From: Bradyrhizobium campsiandrae
GTDB lineage: Bacteria > Pseudomonadota > Alphaproteobacteria > Rhizobiales > Xanthobacteraceae
Assembly: GCF_014529705.1 (NCBI RefSeq)
Contig: NZ_JAANIH010000008.1
Span: 62,001-126,000, forward strand
Direction: 5' to 3'
Length of the DNA: 64,000 bases
Shown: piece by piece, positions 8,297-17,750 of the stretch
Layout: each line of letters opens with the position of its first letter
Numbering within the stretch: the stretch's first letter is position 1
Made by a program: the position numbers and the translations under genes
The notes under the pieces: generated by a model
Databases searched by the model: none
What the model was told of the DNA's origin: nothing
Seen by the model: the letters and a program-made list of their open reading frames with translations, nothing else

Positions 8297-9787
8297 TCAG
8301 CTCCCAACGACCGGCCGGCGCACCGGCTTTCCGGGCCGCGCGGCAACATCGAGCACGCCATCGCTGATCAGCACCTGGCCGCTCACCACGAGATGCCGCA
8401 CACCGTCCGACGGGCGGTTCATCGCCGTGAAGGTCGCGCGATCCGAAAGCTTCTCATAGTCGAACACGACGATGTCGGCATCGGCGTCCTTGGCAAGCCG
8501 GCCCTTGGCGCGCATCGCCGGCGTGCTCTGCGACAGGATTTCCGCCGGAATCAGCGCGCATTTGCGCACACCTTCGAGCAGCGACACGGTCTTGCGCTCG
8601 CGCACCCATTCGCGGATGAACTTCGTGAAGCAACCGGCCGAGCGCGGATGCGAGGTGGCATCGTCAGGCAGCGGCCAGGCATCGCCGGTGTAAGTCTTGC
8701 CGTCCGATGTCGTCCAGGGCATCGCGTCGGACGCGATCGCGCCACCGGGATACAGCACCGACATGTCGAGGAGATCGCGGTGGTGCGCATTGTGCTCGGT
8801 GTCGAGGATGTGCCACAGCACCAGCGATGACGGCTCCTCGGCCTGTGCCTTGAGCAGCTCCTCGCGGTCATGAAAGCGATAGCCGTCGGTCACGCGCTGC
8901 ACGGAATCATAGCCGGTGCCGTTGCGCTCGACGAATTGGGGATCGCTGAAGAAGGCGGCCGCCAGCACCGTCGAGCCGGTGCCGTAAGGGTAAGCCTCGA
9001 CCGTGATGGGGAGGCCCTGCGCCTGCGCCTTCTCGATCAGCACGCGGCAGCGCTCGATGTCGGTCTTGCTCGACGAATTGAAATGGCAGATGTGCATGTG
9101 CGCGCCGGTGGCACCCGCATAACCGATCAGACGGATATAGGCTTCCACCGCGCTTTCAGGGTCGATGCGCGACATGAAGGCGACGTGGGTGAAGGTCGGC
9201 ACGTCCTGTTTCGCGGCCAACTGGCACACCGCGGTCAGCTCCTGCACGCCGGCGCCCGGCGCATAGGCGTTCAGGATGCCGATGCCGATGCCGCCCTCGT
9301 TCAGGCCACGCGCGAGGCGCTCGATGATGCCGGCGACCTCCGCATCGGTCGCGACATTGTCCATCCAGCGGCGGTCGCGCATGGCATTGCCGAATGCTTC
9401 CAGCGAGCTCTCCGCATTCGAGCCCGTCATCGCGCCGATGCGCGCGAAGGCCCAGTTGGTGGCGGCGCCGTAGTTCAGCACGCGGCCCTTTCTGGCCTGG
9501 CGCTCATACCAGGACCCGACCGGCAGCACGCCGGCTTCCAGATCGAGCGTCGTCGTGACGCCATCGAACGCCTGCATGCGATCGGCGGGAATCGACTGGC
9601 CATGGGCATGCAGGTCGATGAAGCCGGGCGCGACCACGAGCCCGGTCGCATCGATCACCCGCTCGGCGCCGCCGAGCGAGGAGCCGACCGCGGCGATCTT
9701 GCCATCCACCACGGCCACGTCGCCGACGGCATCCATTTCGCTCGCGGGGTCCACCACCCGGCCGCCAGAGATCACCAACCCGCTCAT
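8297..9787 (-). CDS. Amidohydrolase, N-acyl-D-amino-acid deacylase-like (D-aminoacylase family)
   Basis: A 496-aa metal-dependent hydrolase. The first beta-sandwich has GRVVDPASEMDAVGDVAV, then the HxH motif in FIDLHAHG (H60, H62). Further metal or active-site positions are seen in TLDLEAG, FTHVAFMSR and HMHICHFNSSSK, and the catalytic Asp in IASDAMPW. The order matches D-aminoacylase and N-acyl-D-glutamate deacylase. No signal peptide is seen, so it is probably cytosolic. It is the first gene of a two-gene operon with a COG0523 metal chaperone. The exact substrate cannot be told. Confidence 0.85.
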   Translation of the reverse strand: MSGLVISGGRVVDPASEMDAVGDVAVVDGKIAAVGSSLGGAERVIDATGLVVAPGFIDLHAHGQSIPADRMQAFDGVTTTLDLEAGVLPVGSWYERQARKGRVLNYGAATNWAFARIGAMTGSNAESSLEAFGNAMRDRRWMDNVATDAEVAGIIERLARGLNEGGIGIGILNAYAPGAGVQELTAVCQLAAKQDVPTFTHVAFMSRIDPESAVEAYIRLIGYAGATGAHMHICHFNSSSKTDIERCRVLIEKAQAQGLPITVEAYPYGTGSTVLAAAFFSDPQFVERNGTGYDSVQRVTDGYRFHDREELLKAQAEEPSSLVLWHILDTEHNAHHRDLLDMSVLYPGGAIASDAMPWTTSDGKTYTGDAWPLPDDATSHPRSAGCFTKFIREWVRERKTVSLLEGVRKCALIPAEILSQSTPAMRAKGRLAKDADADIVVFDYEKLSDRATFTAMNRPSDGVRHLVVSGQVLISDGVLDVAARPGKPVRRPVVGS

Positions 9788-10147
9788 ATCGCCACTCCGA
9801 AAAAGCCATTTCCAAAGCCCCCAAAGGCCCGGCAGCAGCTTCGGAGGCGAGTTCGGATCCCATAGAGGCAGATTCCGGCAGCTAGGACCACCTCCGCCGA
9901 TGCTGACGTATCATGCGAATTTCTAGACTTCGTCGCCGCGCGGCAAGTCGATGGGCGAAGCCCGGCCCAGCACGCCCCATCACAATTTTTAGTTGCTTTT
10001 TTGGGTCAAACCTCCACACTGCTGAAGACATTTCAGCTTAGTCATTTGGTATCGAATATTGGTCAGGCCGCCGCACCTAGGGTGCGCGCCAAGCTTACGA
10101 GAGATATCGGCAAGTCGGGACCACGCTCAATTCCAATGGAGTGAAGC
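9788..10147. other. Intergenic region, 360 bases, no gene seen
   Basis: This spacer separates the divergent amidohydrolase operon and the nucleoside-phosphorylase-like gene. It contains an AT-rich tract around 9980-10010 and presumably both promoters. I found no convincing inverted repeat, RNA or small gene. A short GTGAAGC run overlaps the next start. Confidence 0.5.
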
Positions 10148-11668
10148 ATGAATTTCGATCCCCAGGATATTGGCCTTAAAATCATCGAATTCGATCCCGC
10201 TCATCCGCAACCGGGCTTCTTCTCCACTGCGACAGAAATGGCGGCCGCGCTTGCAGCCGGCCTGATGGCCAAGCCCGTTCAGTATCCTGCCCATCTGGCG
10301 CCGACGTTGGATACGCCCGCCGTTTCGCCCGATCCGTCCGACCCGCTTCCCAAGGCCGACGTCGTCATCGTCACTTGGACTGCCGCCGAAGCGGAAACCC
10401 TCGCTACCCTGCTGACGCCGGGTGCGTCGTTCGACACATGGTACCAGTACAAGTCGAATCTCGGTCACTACATACCGCTCGTGACGGGCGCGAAGGCCCC
10501 GTTCAACAATCGAAAATCTTCGAGGTTCTTCCAGTCGCTTGGCCTCTACTATCCAATCAAGCTCGTCGGAAAGAGGGTGATTTGCCTCAAGTCGGGCCTC
10601 CATCTCGATCACGACACCTATAATCCGGGTACGCCTGCGCCCGCCACGCTCCCGATGCTCGATCTGTGGAAGCAGATCATTGCGGAGACGAGAGCTGAGC
10701 TGATCGTCACGACCGGCACGGGGGGCGCGATAGGCGCAAACGTCCTGCTCGGCGACGCCGTCGTGGCAAAGGCGACCGTGTTCAATTGCACGCGTCAATT
10801 CGCCGGCAAGCCGTTCCGAAACGCCTCCTATCCCACGACCGCCCTGCCAGCCTCCTTCGCCCTGCCGCCGGCCGCAATGCTGAACGTAAATGCGGCTCTG
10901 GTCGCCGAAAGCGGCGATCAGCAGCATCCCGGCGGCGTGCCGGTCATTTTCCACGACGGATCGGTCGTCGCGGACCCGAAGATCGTGACCACGGACACGT
11001 TTGCGTTCGACAACACGACGAACTCGGCCGGCTTGCAGGGGCTCGGCCAGGCCTGCGACATGGGCGACGCCTCGCTCGGGCTGATCATCAGTGAGCTCGG
11101 CCAAGGCGCGCCCGAATGGGCCGCCATTCGAAACGCATCCGACCCACAGATTGACGGAACGCTGACGCCGAAGGAGCAAGGAGACATCGCGTACCATACC
11201 TACACCAAGTACGGCGGAGTCACGTCTGCCGCCAGCGTGCTGGCGGCCTGGAGCCTGATATGCGCGCGCTATCCTGCACAAGCGCCGGCCGCAGTGACCC
11301 TGGCGGCGGCAGCGCCGGTGCATCCGTCCGTCGCGATGGAGAGCTTGCGTCGCCGCGCGGTGCGGTCGACGCCTTCGCATCTCTTGCTCCAGATTGCCGC
11401 CGGAAGCGATTTCTCCACGAAACAACTCGACGCGAAGGATATCCCTGCCGAGGTCGCAAAGGCGCTTGAGCAGGTAACGGGCGGAACTTCGGTCGATCTT
11501 CGCAGCAGCGCTATCAACTGGCGCCGTATCAGCTTCGTCGACGACGCGTCCACGAGAATCCAACTCTATCTGGGGCATGTTTCTTGCGACGTGCCGGCGG
11601 CCTTCCGCGGCAGTTATCTGTTCTCGGGCGCGTCGCTTGTTGCGAAAGAAGAATTCGTTTCCAGTTGA
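10148..11668 (+). CDS. Nucleoside-phosphorylase-superfamily-like protein, 506 aa
   Basis: The middle of the protein looks like the PNP/MTAN nucleoside phosphorylase fold. The first strand is ADVVIVTWTAAEAE (about 70-83), the phosphate/ribose region IVTTGTGGAIGANVLLGD (186-203), the position of the usual MEMEGA motif reads CDMGDASLGL (303-312), and near 327 there is IRNASDP. The family's catalytic Glu at the ribose site appears to be replaced by Gly/Asp, so activity is uncertain. The last ~150 residues match nothing I know. There is no signal peptide. It is the first gene of a plus-strand run ending at 14851, whose proteins are otherwise propeller-like, GMC oxidoreductase and unknown. Confidence 0.6.
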   Translation: MNFDPQDIGLKIIEFDPAHPQPGFFSTATEMAAALAAGLMAKPVQYPAHLAPTLDTPAVSPDPSDPLPKADVVIVTWTAAEAETLATLLTPGASFDTWYQYKSNLGHYIPLVTGAKAPFNNRKSSRFFQSLGLYYPIKLVGKRVICLKSGLHLDHDTYNPGTPAPATLPMLDLWKQIIAETRAELIVTTGTGGAIGANVLLGDAVVAKATVFNCTRQFAGKPFRNASYPTTALPASFALPPAAMLNVNAALVAESGDQQHPGGVPVIFHDGSVVADPKIVTTDTFAFDNTTNSAGLQGLGQACDMGDASLGLIISELGQGAPEWAAIRNASDPQIDGTLTPKEQGDIAYHTYTKYGGVTSAASVLAAWSLICARYPAQAPAAVTLAAAAPVHPSVAMESLRRRAVRSTPSHLLLQIAAGSDFSTKQLDAKDIPAEVAKALEQVTGGTSVDLRSSAINWRRISFVDDASTRIQLYLGHVSCDVPAAFRGSYLFSGASLVAKEEFVSS

Positions 11669-11703
11669 GATCCACCCCGTGCGGCCAAAAGAGAGAGATC
11701 ATC

Positions 11704-12642
11704 ATGGCCACGACCTTGCAGCTCCTCGAGCTTAGCTCGAACAAGGGCAGCTGGACGCTGACGCCCGTGTACTCCGGAACACCCGCTGAATTCGCGAACA
11801 CGCCTTACGACGCATTCGTGTTCATCCGGAATGGAAACGATCACATCCTGTGTGCATATCGGGCAGCCGACGGAACGGCGGACTTGTTCCAGACCAAGCT
11901 ATCGGATCCGCCGACCGTGAAGATCGCGACGATCAATCTCGGGGCGGGCTGGTCCATCCTCGATGCCTTCAAGTACTACAACGAAAATTTCCTCATGACT
12001 TACCGCCCCGATACGGGGCAATTCGGATTCTTCTCGTTGGGATCCGATCTCGCCGTCAGAGGAAAGTACATGTACGTCCGCCTCCACGCCCCGGCGATGT
12101 CGCGCGACTTCACAATGGTCAAATCGTTCGTCGCAGGCGACCGAGTCATCATCATGGGATATGGCTTCGACAGCGGAAGCGTATGTCTCTACCGCATCGA
12201 AGGGCGGGTTTCGTCGGAGACCGGCGCGCCACCGATTGCTGCCCATACCGTATGGGATCACGTCTGGGCACCGGGCTGGACCAGATTTGCGTTCTTCAGG
12301 CTGGGAGGAGAGGTGTTCTTCCTCAAGACGAACACCAAGTTTCCGAACGTCAACATCGATCACGTACTCGACGACCCGACCACCGGTACGAGCGAGGTGG
12401 GCAGCAACCTGCAACTCGTCGACGCCCAGATGCTGAGCTTGGTGGCACCGTTCGAGCAGGATGACAGCCATCCACACTTCGTCACGTATCGCCCGGACGG
12501 AGCGGTCATCGCGTACCGAATCCACAGTACCTGCACGGGATGGTCGCGACTGGCCGAGGCCAAGGCGGTGGCCAACGCTCATGCGCTGCTACCCGTCGTG
12601 ATCGACGAAAAGCAGCTATTTATGCTCGTCGCAGAGAGCTAG
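11704..12642 (+). CDS. Propeller-like repeat protein, 312 aa, function unknown
   Basis: The sequence is built from repeated units of about 45-50 residues of the form W-x-x-F/Y-x(4-6)-G-x-hhh-x-Y-x(3-5)-G, for example GWSILDAFKYY followed by FLMTYRPDTGQFGFF, and later HFVTYRPDGAVIAYR. This pattern suggests a beta-propeller of lectin or tachylectin style, but no specific family was recognised. ATG 11704 follows an AGAGAGAG purine run. There is no signal peptide or membrane segment. It lies 35 bases after the upstream gene and ends directly before the GMC oxidoreductase start. Confidence 0.6.
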   Translation: MATTLQLLELSSNKGSWTLTPVYSGTPAEFANTPYDAFVFIRNGNDHILCAYRAADGTADLFQTKLSDPPTVKIATINLGAGWSILDAFKYYNENFLMTYRPDTGQFGFFSLGSDLAVRGKYMYVRLHAPAMSRDFTMVKSFVAGDRVIIMGYGFDSGSVCLYRIEGRVSSETGAPPIAAHTVWDHVWAPGWTRFAFFRLGGEVFFLKTNTKFPNVNIDHVLDDPTTGTSEVGSNLQLVDAQMLSLVAPFEQDDSHPHFVTYRPDGAVIAYRIHSTCTGWSRLAEAKAVANAHALLPVVIDEKQLFMLVAES

Positions 12643-14079
12643 ATGACGGACCCGGTCGTCGACAGGCTGACGATTGCCCTGGCCAAGGTCAGCGCAAGCT
12701 CCCTGACATCCCCGTTCGATGCCGTGGTGGTCGGCGGTGGAAGCGCGGGCATCACCGCCGCCCGCACGCTCGCGGAGGCGGGCAAGCACGTCGCTCTGCT
12801 CGAGGCAGGGCCGCTGTCGCTGTTGACCCATGTTCAGAGCACCGATTTGCGGTTTGATCCCGGCCTCGTGCGGAGCGTTCAGCAGGCGCTGTCCTACAGC
12901 CCGCAGCTTTCGGGCGGCGGAACATTTGGCTCGCTGATCGGCTGTCTCGGCGGACGCGGCCTGTTCTGGAATGGTGCAGCACCCCGGTTCAGCGCGGACG
13001 ATTTCGAGGGCTGGCCCATTTCGATCGGTGAGCTCAACAATCACTATGAATGGGCGGAAGCCGAGTTTCGGGTGACGACGGAGTACAGCGCGGGGCGACT
13101 GAGCGAACTGCTGATTGCGCGGCTGAAAAGTGCGGGGCTCGACGCGCGCCTCGGGCCATATGCCGTCGATTGCCACCAAACCGCATCGGGCTGGCTAGGC
13201 GGAACGGTCGGCAACGGCCTCGCACCGCTGCTACGCACGACCGCGGTAACCACATCCGGGCTCATATCGATATCGACCCGTGCTTTCGCCAGAAAAATTC
13301 TCCTCTCTGGCGATACCGCCTCGGGCGTCGAAGCCATCGACCTTGCGACTGGAGCGATTCTGCAAATCAACGCGCGATCGGTCGTGCTGGCTGCCGGCGC
13401 ATTCGAATCGACAAGGCTTGCCCTAGCATCGGGGCTGCCGACCCCGCACAATCTTGCCGGCCGCTTCATCTCGGACCACAATTTCGTGCGGGCCTACTAT
13501 CCGATGAATCCGGCCGATTATCTGGCCAATACACCGGAAGTTTCAATCATTTGGATTCCCGCCGACAAGATGCGGGGCTACCAGATCGAGATTCATCTCC
13601 CCTCGGACAATCTCTTTCTCGCCAAGGAAAACGGTCCCTGGGCTCCCGATCGCGGTCCCTATTATGCGGCGATGGTCCGAAGCTTCGCGCCGATCCAGCC
13701 TCGCGCTGACAATTTCATCGAGGCTTTGCCAACAGACGCCCCCGGGTCGTATCGCGTGACGATCTCGCTCGACGCGGACGACCAGGCGCTCGCAGCCCGG
13801 CAGGTCGCTGCGCTGGAGGAGACGCGGCGTGCGCTCGGCGCCGATCCCGCACAGGTCCAGAACCTGCCGCTCGGTGCCAGCCATCACGAATCCGGCGGGC
13901 TGATCATGGGGCATGAACCCGCATCGTCGGTGACAGACTTATACGGACGCTTCTGGTCAACCAAGCGGCTGATCGTCTGCGATTCCGCGTCCTGGCCGAG
14001 CACATCTCCAGCCAATCCACACCTCACCATCGTCGCGATTGCGCGACGGCAGGCTATCCAACTTGCATCCGAACTCTAG
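12643..14079 (+). CDS. GMC-type FAD-dependent oxidoreductase
   Basis: A 478-aa flavoenzyme. The Rossmann motif GGGSAG (31-36) is followed by LLEAG, the adenine-binding acid. GGRGLFWNG is the GMC signature around the flavin. The C-terminal domain has SHHESGG and NPHLTIVAIARRQA, where the second His is the expected catalytic base. Members oxidise alcohols, sugars or sterols and pass electrons to oxygen or quinones. The ATG follows directly after the stop of the propeller-like gene. There is no Tat signal, so it probably acts in the cytosol. Confidence 0.85.
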   Translation: MTDPVVDRLTIALAKVSASSLTSPFDAVVVGGGSAGITAARTLAEAGKHVALLEAGPLSLLTHVQSTDLRFDPGLVRSVQQALSYSPQLSGGGTFGSLIGCLGGRGLFWNGAAPRFSADDFEGWPISIGELNNHYEWAEAEFRVTTEYSAGRLSELLIARLKSAGLDARLGPYAVDCHQTASGWLGGTVGNGLAPLLRTTAVTTSGLISISTRAFARKILLSGDTASGVEAIDLATGAILQINARSVVLAAGAFESTRLALASGLPTPHNLAGRFISDHNFVRAYYPMNPADYLANTPEVSIIWIPADKMRGYQIEIHLPSDNLFLAKENGPWAPDRGPYYAAMVRSFAPIQPRADNFIEALPTDAPGSYRVTISLDADDQALAARQVAALEETRRALGADPAQVQNLPLGASHHESGGLIMGHEPASSVTDLYGRFWSTKRLIVCDSASWPSTSPANPHLTIVAIARRQAIQLASEL

Positions 14080-14089
14080 GGAGAACGGC

Positions 14090-14851
14090 ATGTCGAACCA
14101 GCCCGTCAACTACGCGACTCCAACGACCGCTATTCGCGTCTTCTGCGGCTTCAACCGCCCCGACCTGAACGAGCCCCAGTTCTTTGCACAGCTGGGCCAG
14201 ACCTTCATGCCTGGTACGCCCTACATGTTGCAGCCGCTCGGACTCGCCGCGTATCTGCCTGGCGTCGTATCAAATCCGCCTGCCGGACTACCGCACGAGT
14301 TTGCTCTGATTTGCTACCCCAGTCCAGCTGCGTGGCGGCATGCCAACAGCGAGACCTTGCGAGGACGAGTTTACAACCAAACCCATGGCGGCGTTTACGC
14401 TTCGCCACCGTCCGGAGCCTCTTTTCCGATTCTCCTCGACGAGCTTCCACCGACTGCAGTGGATCCCTTTTTTCTATTTTCCACTGACATCGACTGGCAA
14501 TCCGGCTTCACCCACGTCCTGATTGGATTGAAGAAGGATGAGACCCAGACCGGCAACCAGTTCCGGACGGCCCTCCGCGCCGCGCTGGCCGGAACAGCGA
14601 CACAGTTGAAGCAGGCCGGATCGGATCAGGTTGTGGCGATGGCGCGCGACGATTTCGCGATCATCTGGTTTCACAGCAACCGTGCCGAATTTCCCGACCC
14701 GATCGATCCGGTCCGCGTGTTGCTCGATAATCCGCAGAGCCTGCTTCATGAGCGAGTCATTTGCCAGGATGAACCACCGACGGTCGCCATCAACCGAACC
14801 CAGGCATTCAACTTCATTTTCGTGAGAGAACCTCGCTTCTTCCTGCAATAG
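14090..14851 (+). CDS. Hypothetical protein, 253 aa, last gene of the GMC cluster
   Basis: ATG 14090 has a good AGGGAGA ribosome site and starts 10 bases after the GMC stop codon, so it is co-transcribed. The protein is soluble, rich in Pro and Phe, and has no signal peptide. Conserved-looking stretches are IRVFCGFNRPDLNEPQFFAQ (residues 15-34) and FALICYPSPAAWRHAN. I do not recognise the family. Its coupling to the oxidoreductase suggests a partner or a following step. Confidence 0.65.
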   Translation: MSNQPVNYATPTTAIRVFCGFNRPDLNEPQFFAQLGQTFMPGTPYMLQPLGLAAYLPGVVSNPPAGLPHEFALICYPSPAAWRHANSETLRGRVYNQTHGGVYASPPSGASFPILLDELPPTAVDPFFLFSTDIDWQSGFTHVLIGLKKDETQTGNQFRTALRAALAGTATQLKQAGSDQVVAMARDDFAIIWFHSNRAEFPDPIDPVRVLLDNPQSLLHERVICQDEPPTVAINRTQAFNFIFVREPRFFLQ

Positions 14852-15035
14852 CTCACACGACGGCGACCCCACCACACGCGCCGACGAGAACCATGGTGGA
14901 ATTCTCGTGGCGGATAACGATGGAGAATCTCTGCATCACGAGGCGCCCCTGATCACCATTGGGATACATGTCATCGGCAACGTGCTGATGGGGCTCGCTG
15001 GTATCCCGCACTGTGCGACGCTTTGCGGCCCCGTT

Positions 15036-15947
15036 TCACTTCAGATAATTCGCAAGATTCAGGCTCAAGATCTTCCCTAGAGCAGAATAGGACGCCGTGA
15101 GTTGCGTCTGGTAAGTCGACAGCTGCGCCGTGACGGCGGCGACGTCGACGCTGGTCAGGTCGTTCGACAAGGTCTCCGCGTAACTCTTGTAGTCGGTCTG
15201 GCGAGCGCTCGCGGTCTCGATCGCGGACGCCGAACTCGACAGCTTGGCCTGCACAGCGGCGGTGTCATCGAGCGCCGTGCTGGCGAGGTCGAGCGCGCTG
15301 GTGATGTCCGACGAGGACAGCGTGGTGCTGTTGGCGACGAACTTCAGGACCCGCATCACTTCCTCGAACGCCGAATTGTCGGCGGTGACGCCGTACGATA
15401 CGGTCTCATCGGCCGCAACCCGCACCGAGGCAATCTCGCTATCGCCATTGTAGTAGCTAGTGTCCGTCGCGGTCGTCGATCCGGTGCCGGAGGAGAACTT
15501 CGTGAGATCGACCGGCGCCGTGTCGGTCTTGCCGCCGGCGAAGACGTACTGGCCGTCATATTGCGTATTCATCAGCGAGCCCATCTGCTCCAGCATCTGC
15601 TGGGCCGAGCTGATCACCGAACTCACTTCGGTCGAGCTTCCCGTCGACGCCGCGCTGAGCTGGGAGCGTAGTTGCGTGAGGATGTCCGTGACCGAGCCGA
15701 CCGCCGAATACATCACCTGGACCTTGCTATCGGCAAGCGTCGCCGCGTCGACATAGGATTGCGCCCGCGTCACCGAGACCTGAAGGTTGACGACGTGTTG
15801 GGCGTCCGCGCCGTAGCCGCCGAAATCGGTCGAGACGACGCCCGACGATTCCTGGATCTGCTTGTTGGCCATGACCGTCTCCACGCGCATCGCGTCGGCG
15901 ATCATCCTGTTCGATTGGGCGAAGGTGGCCACCCGCATCTCGACCAT
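15036..15947 (-). CDS. flgL: Flagellar hook-filament junction protein FlgL (HAP3)
   Basis: A 303-aa flagellin-like junction protein that joins the FlgK layer to the filament. It is Ser/Thr-rich with a flagellin-type N-terminal coiled coil and a C-terminal helix ending LSTYQTQLTASYSALGKI. The fragment QYDGQYVFAGGKTDTAPV is typical of FlgL (the YLFSGxxxxxxPF signature). It is the last gene of the minus-strand flagellar block and lies 12 bases after flgK. Confidence 0.9.
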   Translation of the reverse strand: MVEMRVATFAQSNRMIADAMRVETVMANKQIQESSGVVSTDFGGYGADAQHVVNLQVSVTRAQSYVDAATLADSKVQVMYSAVGSVTDILTQLRSQLSAASTGSSTEVSSVISSAQQMLEQMGSLMNTQYDGQYVFAGGKTDTAPVDLTKFSSGTGSTTATDTSYYNGDSEIASVRVAADETVSYGVTADNSAFEEVMRVLKFVANSTTLSSSDITSALDLASTALDDTAAVQAKLSSSASAIETASARQTDYKSYAETLSNDLTSVDVAAVTAQLSTYQTQLTASYSALGKILSLNLANYLK

Positions 15948-15959
15948 AGGCAGGCCTCC

Positions 15960-17732
15960 TTACGTCGACTGCACAGCGGTGAGCAGTGCCGAGTACATGG
16001 AGTTGATGGCCTGGATCAGCGCCGACGCAGCCGAATATTTGTTCTGGAGCGTGCTTAGATTAGCCGATTCTTCGTCGAGGTTGACCCCCGACTGCGACGA
16101 CAGCGAGCTCGCATAGGTCGACTGGGCGGTCTCCTTAGCGGTGTAGTTGGTCGACGCCTGTGAGGACTTGCTCGCGACATCGGCCACGATAGCCGAAGCA
16201 TAGTCGGCAAAGGAGCCGGTGGTGGTGGCGAGCCCCCCGATAGAGGAAAACGTCCGCGACGCCGTCAATGCGCTGGAGAACGCATTGACCACGGTCGCCG
16301 ATCCCGACGTCAGCACACTGCTGCCAACCGTGAGGCTCGACGAAGAATCCAGAGTGGCGAGCTGCAGCCCGCTGGCTCCGGACAGGATGCTGCTGTTGAC
16401 CGCGATATCCGACGCGCTTGTTCCGGTCACGAGGTCGTTGAGACCGAAATAGTCGGAAAATCCCCGGCTCGCACTTCCGACCGAGCTCGTCATCTCGTTG
16501 ATGGCGACGCCGTTGCCCGAACCGGTGGCCGTGATCGAGAGATGTCCGTTCGCATCGACGGACGCCGATATGCCGGAAATGCCATTGATGGCTGTGACGA
16601 GATCGCCGACTGTGGAATAAGATGACAGGTCGAGATCGCCGTAGGAGACCAGATTTCCGTTCTGGTCGGTCGCGGCAAGGCGCACCGTACCGGTGGCGGA
16701 CAGCGCCGTGCTGCTGGTGACGCTGGTCGTTCCGGTCAGGCTCGTCGGCGCCGGCACCGACGAGGCGGTGTTTGAGACGGTGTTGACCGCGGAAGCAAGC
16801 TGCGTTGCGAGCTGGTCGAGCTGCGACTGGGCCGCCGGCAGGGTCTTGTCCCGGAGTGTGATGAGCGCACCGATGTCCCCGCCTGATATCTGCGAGGTGA
16901 TGTCGACGCCGTTCACGGCGATGGCGCTGAACCCGCTCGACGGCGAACCGGCATACGTCGTCGACGACGATACATTGGCCGCGGCGGTATAGCTGATCTT
17001 GTGCGCGGAGCTGTCGACCAGCGCTTGTCCCGTCGTGGTGTAGACTTGGAGATCGCCGTTCGACGCCGTGTAGTAGCTTACGTTCATCTTGGAGGCGACG
17101 TCCTGGAGCGCAGTATTGCGCTGGTCCTCCAGGTCCGCGGTCGACTGGCCGGCCGCCGCCGTCTGCTTGATCTCCGCGTTCAGATCCGCGATGTTCTGCA
17201 AATCCGTGTTGACGTCGTCGATCGAGGACGAAATGTCCTGGTCGGCATTGGATCGCAGCTTCTGGATGCCGCTCGACGTCTCCCGCAGCTGGCTCGTGAC
17301 ATCGTCGAGGGCGCTGACGACGTTCGACTGCAGCGAGGCGCTGCTCGGCGTACTCGCTAGCGATGACAACGCCGATTCCAGCGAGGCGATGCTGTTGGCG
17401 AGCGAGGTTCCAGTCGACGAGCTGTCGGTGCTGCTGGTCGAGCCGTAGAGCTTTTCCAGCGACGTCAGGTAAGTATTGGTCGTGTCAGCCGAGCCGAGAT
17501 CGGAATCCGCACTGACCAGCGACTTCAGCAACAGCTTGTCGACCGTCGAGGTGATACCCGTCACCGTGACGCCGGTGCCGACGCCGTTGGTGACGCTGCT
17601 CGACTGGTTCGCGGTCTTCCTGGTATAGCCCGTCGTGTCGGCGTTCGAAATGTTCGACGACGTCACGCTGATCTGCACCGACGTGGACGACAGGCCGCTG
17701 AAGGCGATCGATCGTGCGATATCGAGCGACAC
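15960..17732 (-). CDS. flgK: Flagellar hook-associated protein FlgK (HAP1)
   Basis: A 590-aa hook-filament junction protein. The N-terminus carries the rod/hook motif SSNISNADTTGYTRK, and the C-terminus LDEESANLSTLQNKYSAASA is the matching hallmark of FlgK. It starts at GTG 17732 with GGGAG upstream. It follows the FlgN-like chaperone gene, the usual chaperone-client order. The long Ser/Thr-rich centre is normal for this group. Confidence 0.93.
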   Translation of the reverse strand: MSLDIARSIAFSGLSSTSVQISVTSSNISNADTTGYTRKTANQSSSVTNGVGTGVTVTGITSTVDKLLLKSLVSADSDLGSADTTNTYLTSLEKLYGSTSSTDSSSTGTSLANSIASLESALSSLASTPSSASLQSNVVSALDDVTSQLRETSSGIQKLRSNADQDISSSIDDVNTDLQNIADLNAEIKQTAAAGQSTADLEDQRNTALQDVASKMNVSYYTASNGDLQVYTTTGQALVDSSAHKISYTAAANVSSSTTYAGSPSSGFSAIAVNGVDITSQISGGDIGALITLRDKTLPAAQSQLDQLATQLASAVNTVSNTASSVPAPTSLTGTTSVTSSTALSATGTVRLAATDQNGNLVSYGDLDLSSYSTVGDLVTAINGISGISASVDANGHLSITATGSGNGVAINEMTSSVGSASRGFSDYFGLNDLVTGTSASDIAVNSSILSGASGLQLATLDSSSSLTVGSSVLTSGSATVVNAFSSALTASRTFSSIGGLATTTGSFADYASAIVADVASKSSQASTNYTAKETAQSTYASSLSSQSGVNLDEESANLSTLQNKYSAASALIQAINSMYSALLTAVQST

Positions 17733-17750
17733 GGCGGGCTCCCAGGTTCG

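Noticed and set aside
10148..11668. Nucleoside-phosphorylase-like protein as an antiphage effector
   Set aside because: No signal-generating partner, NTPase or sensor gene accompanies it. The neighbours are metabolic, and the catalytic motif looks changed.
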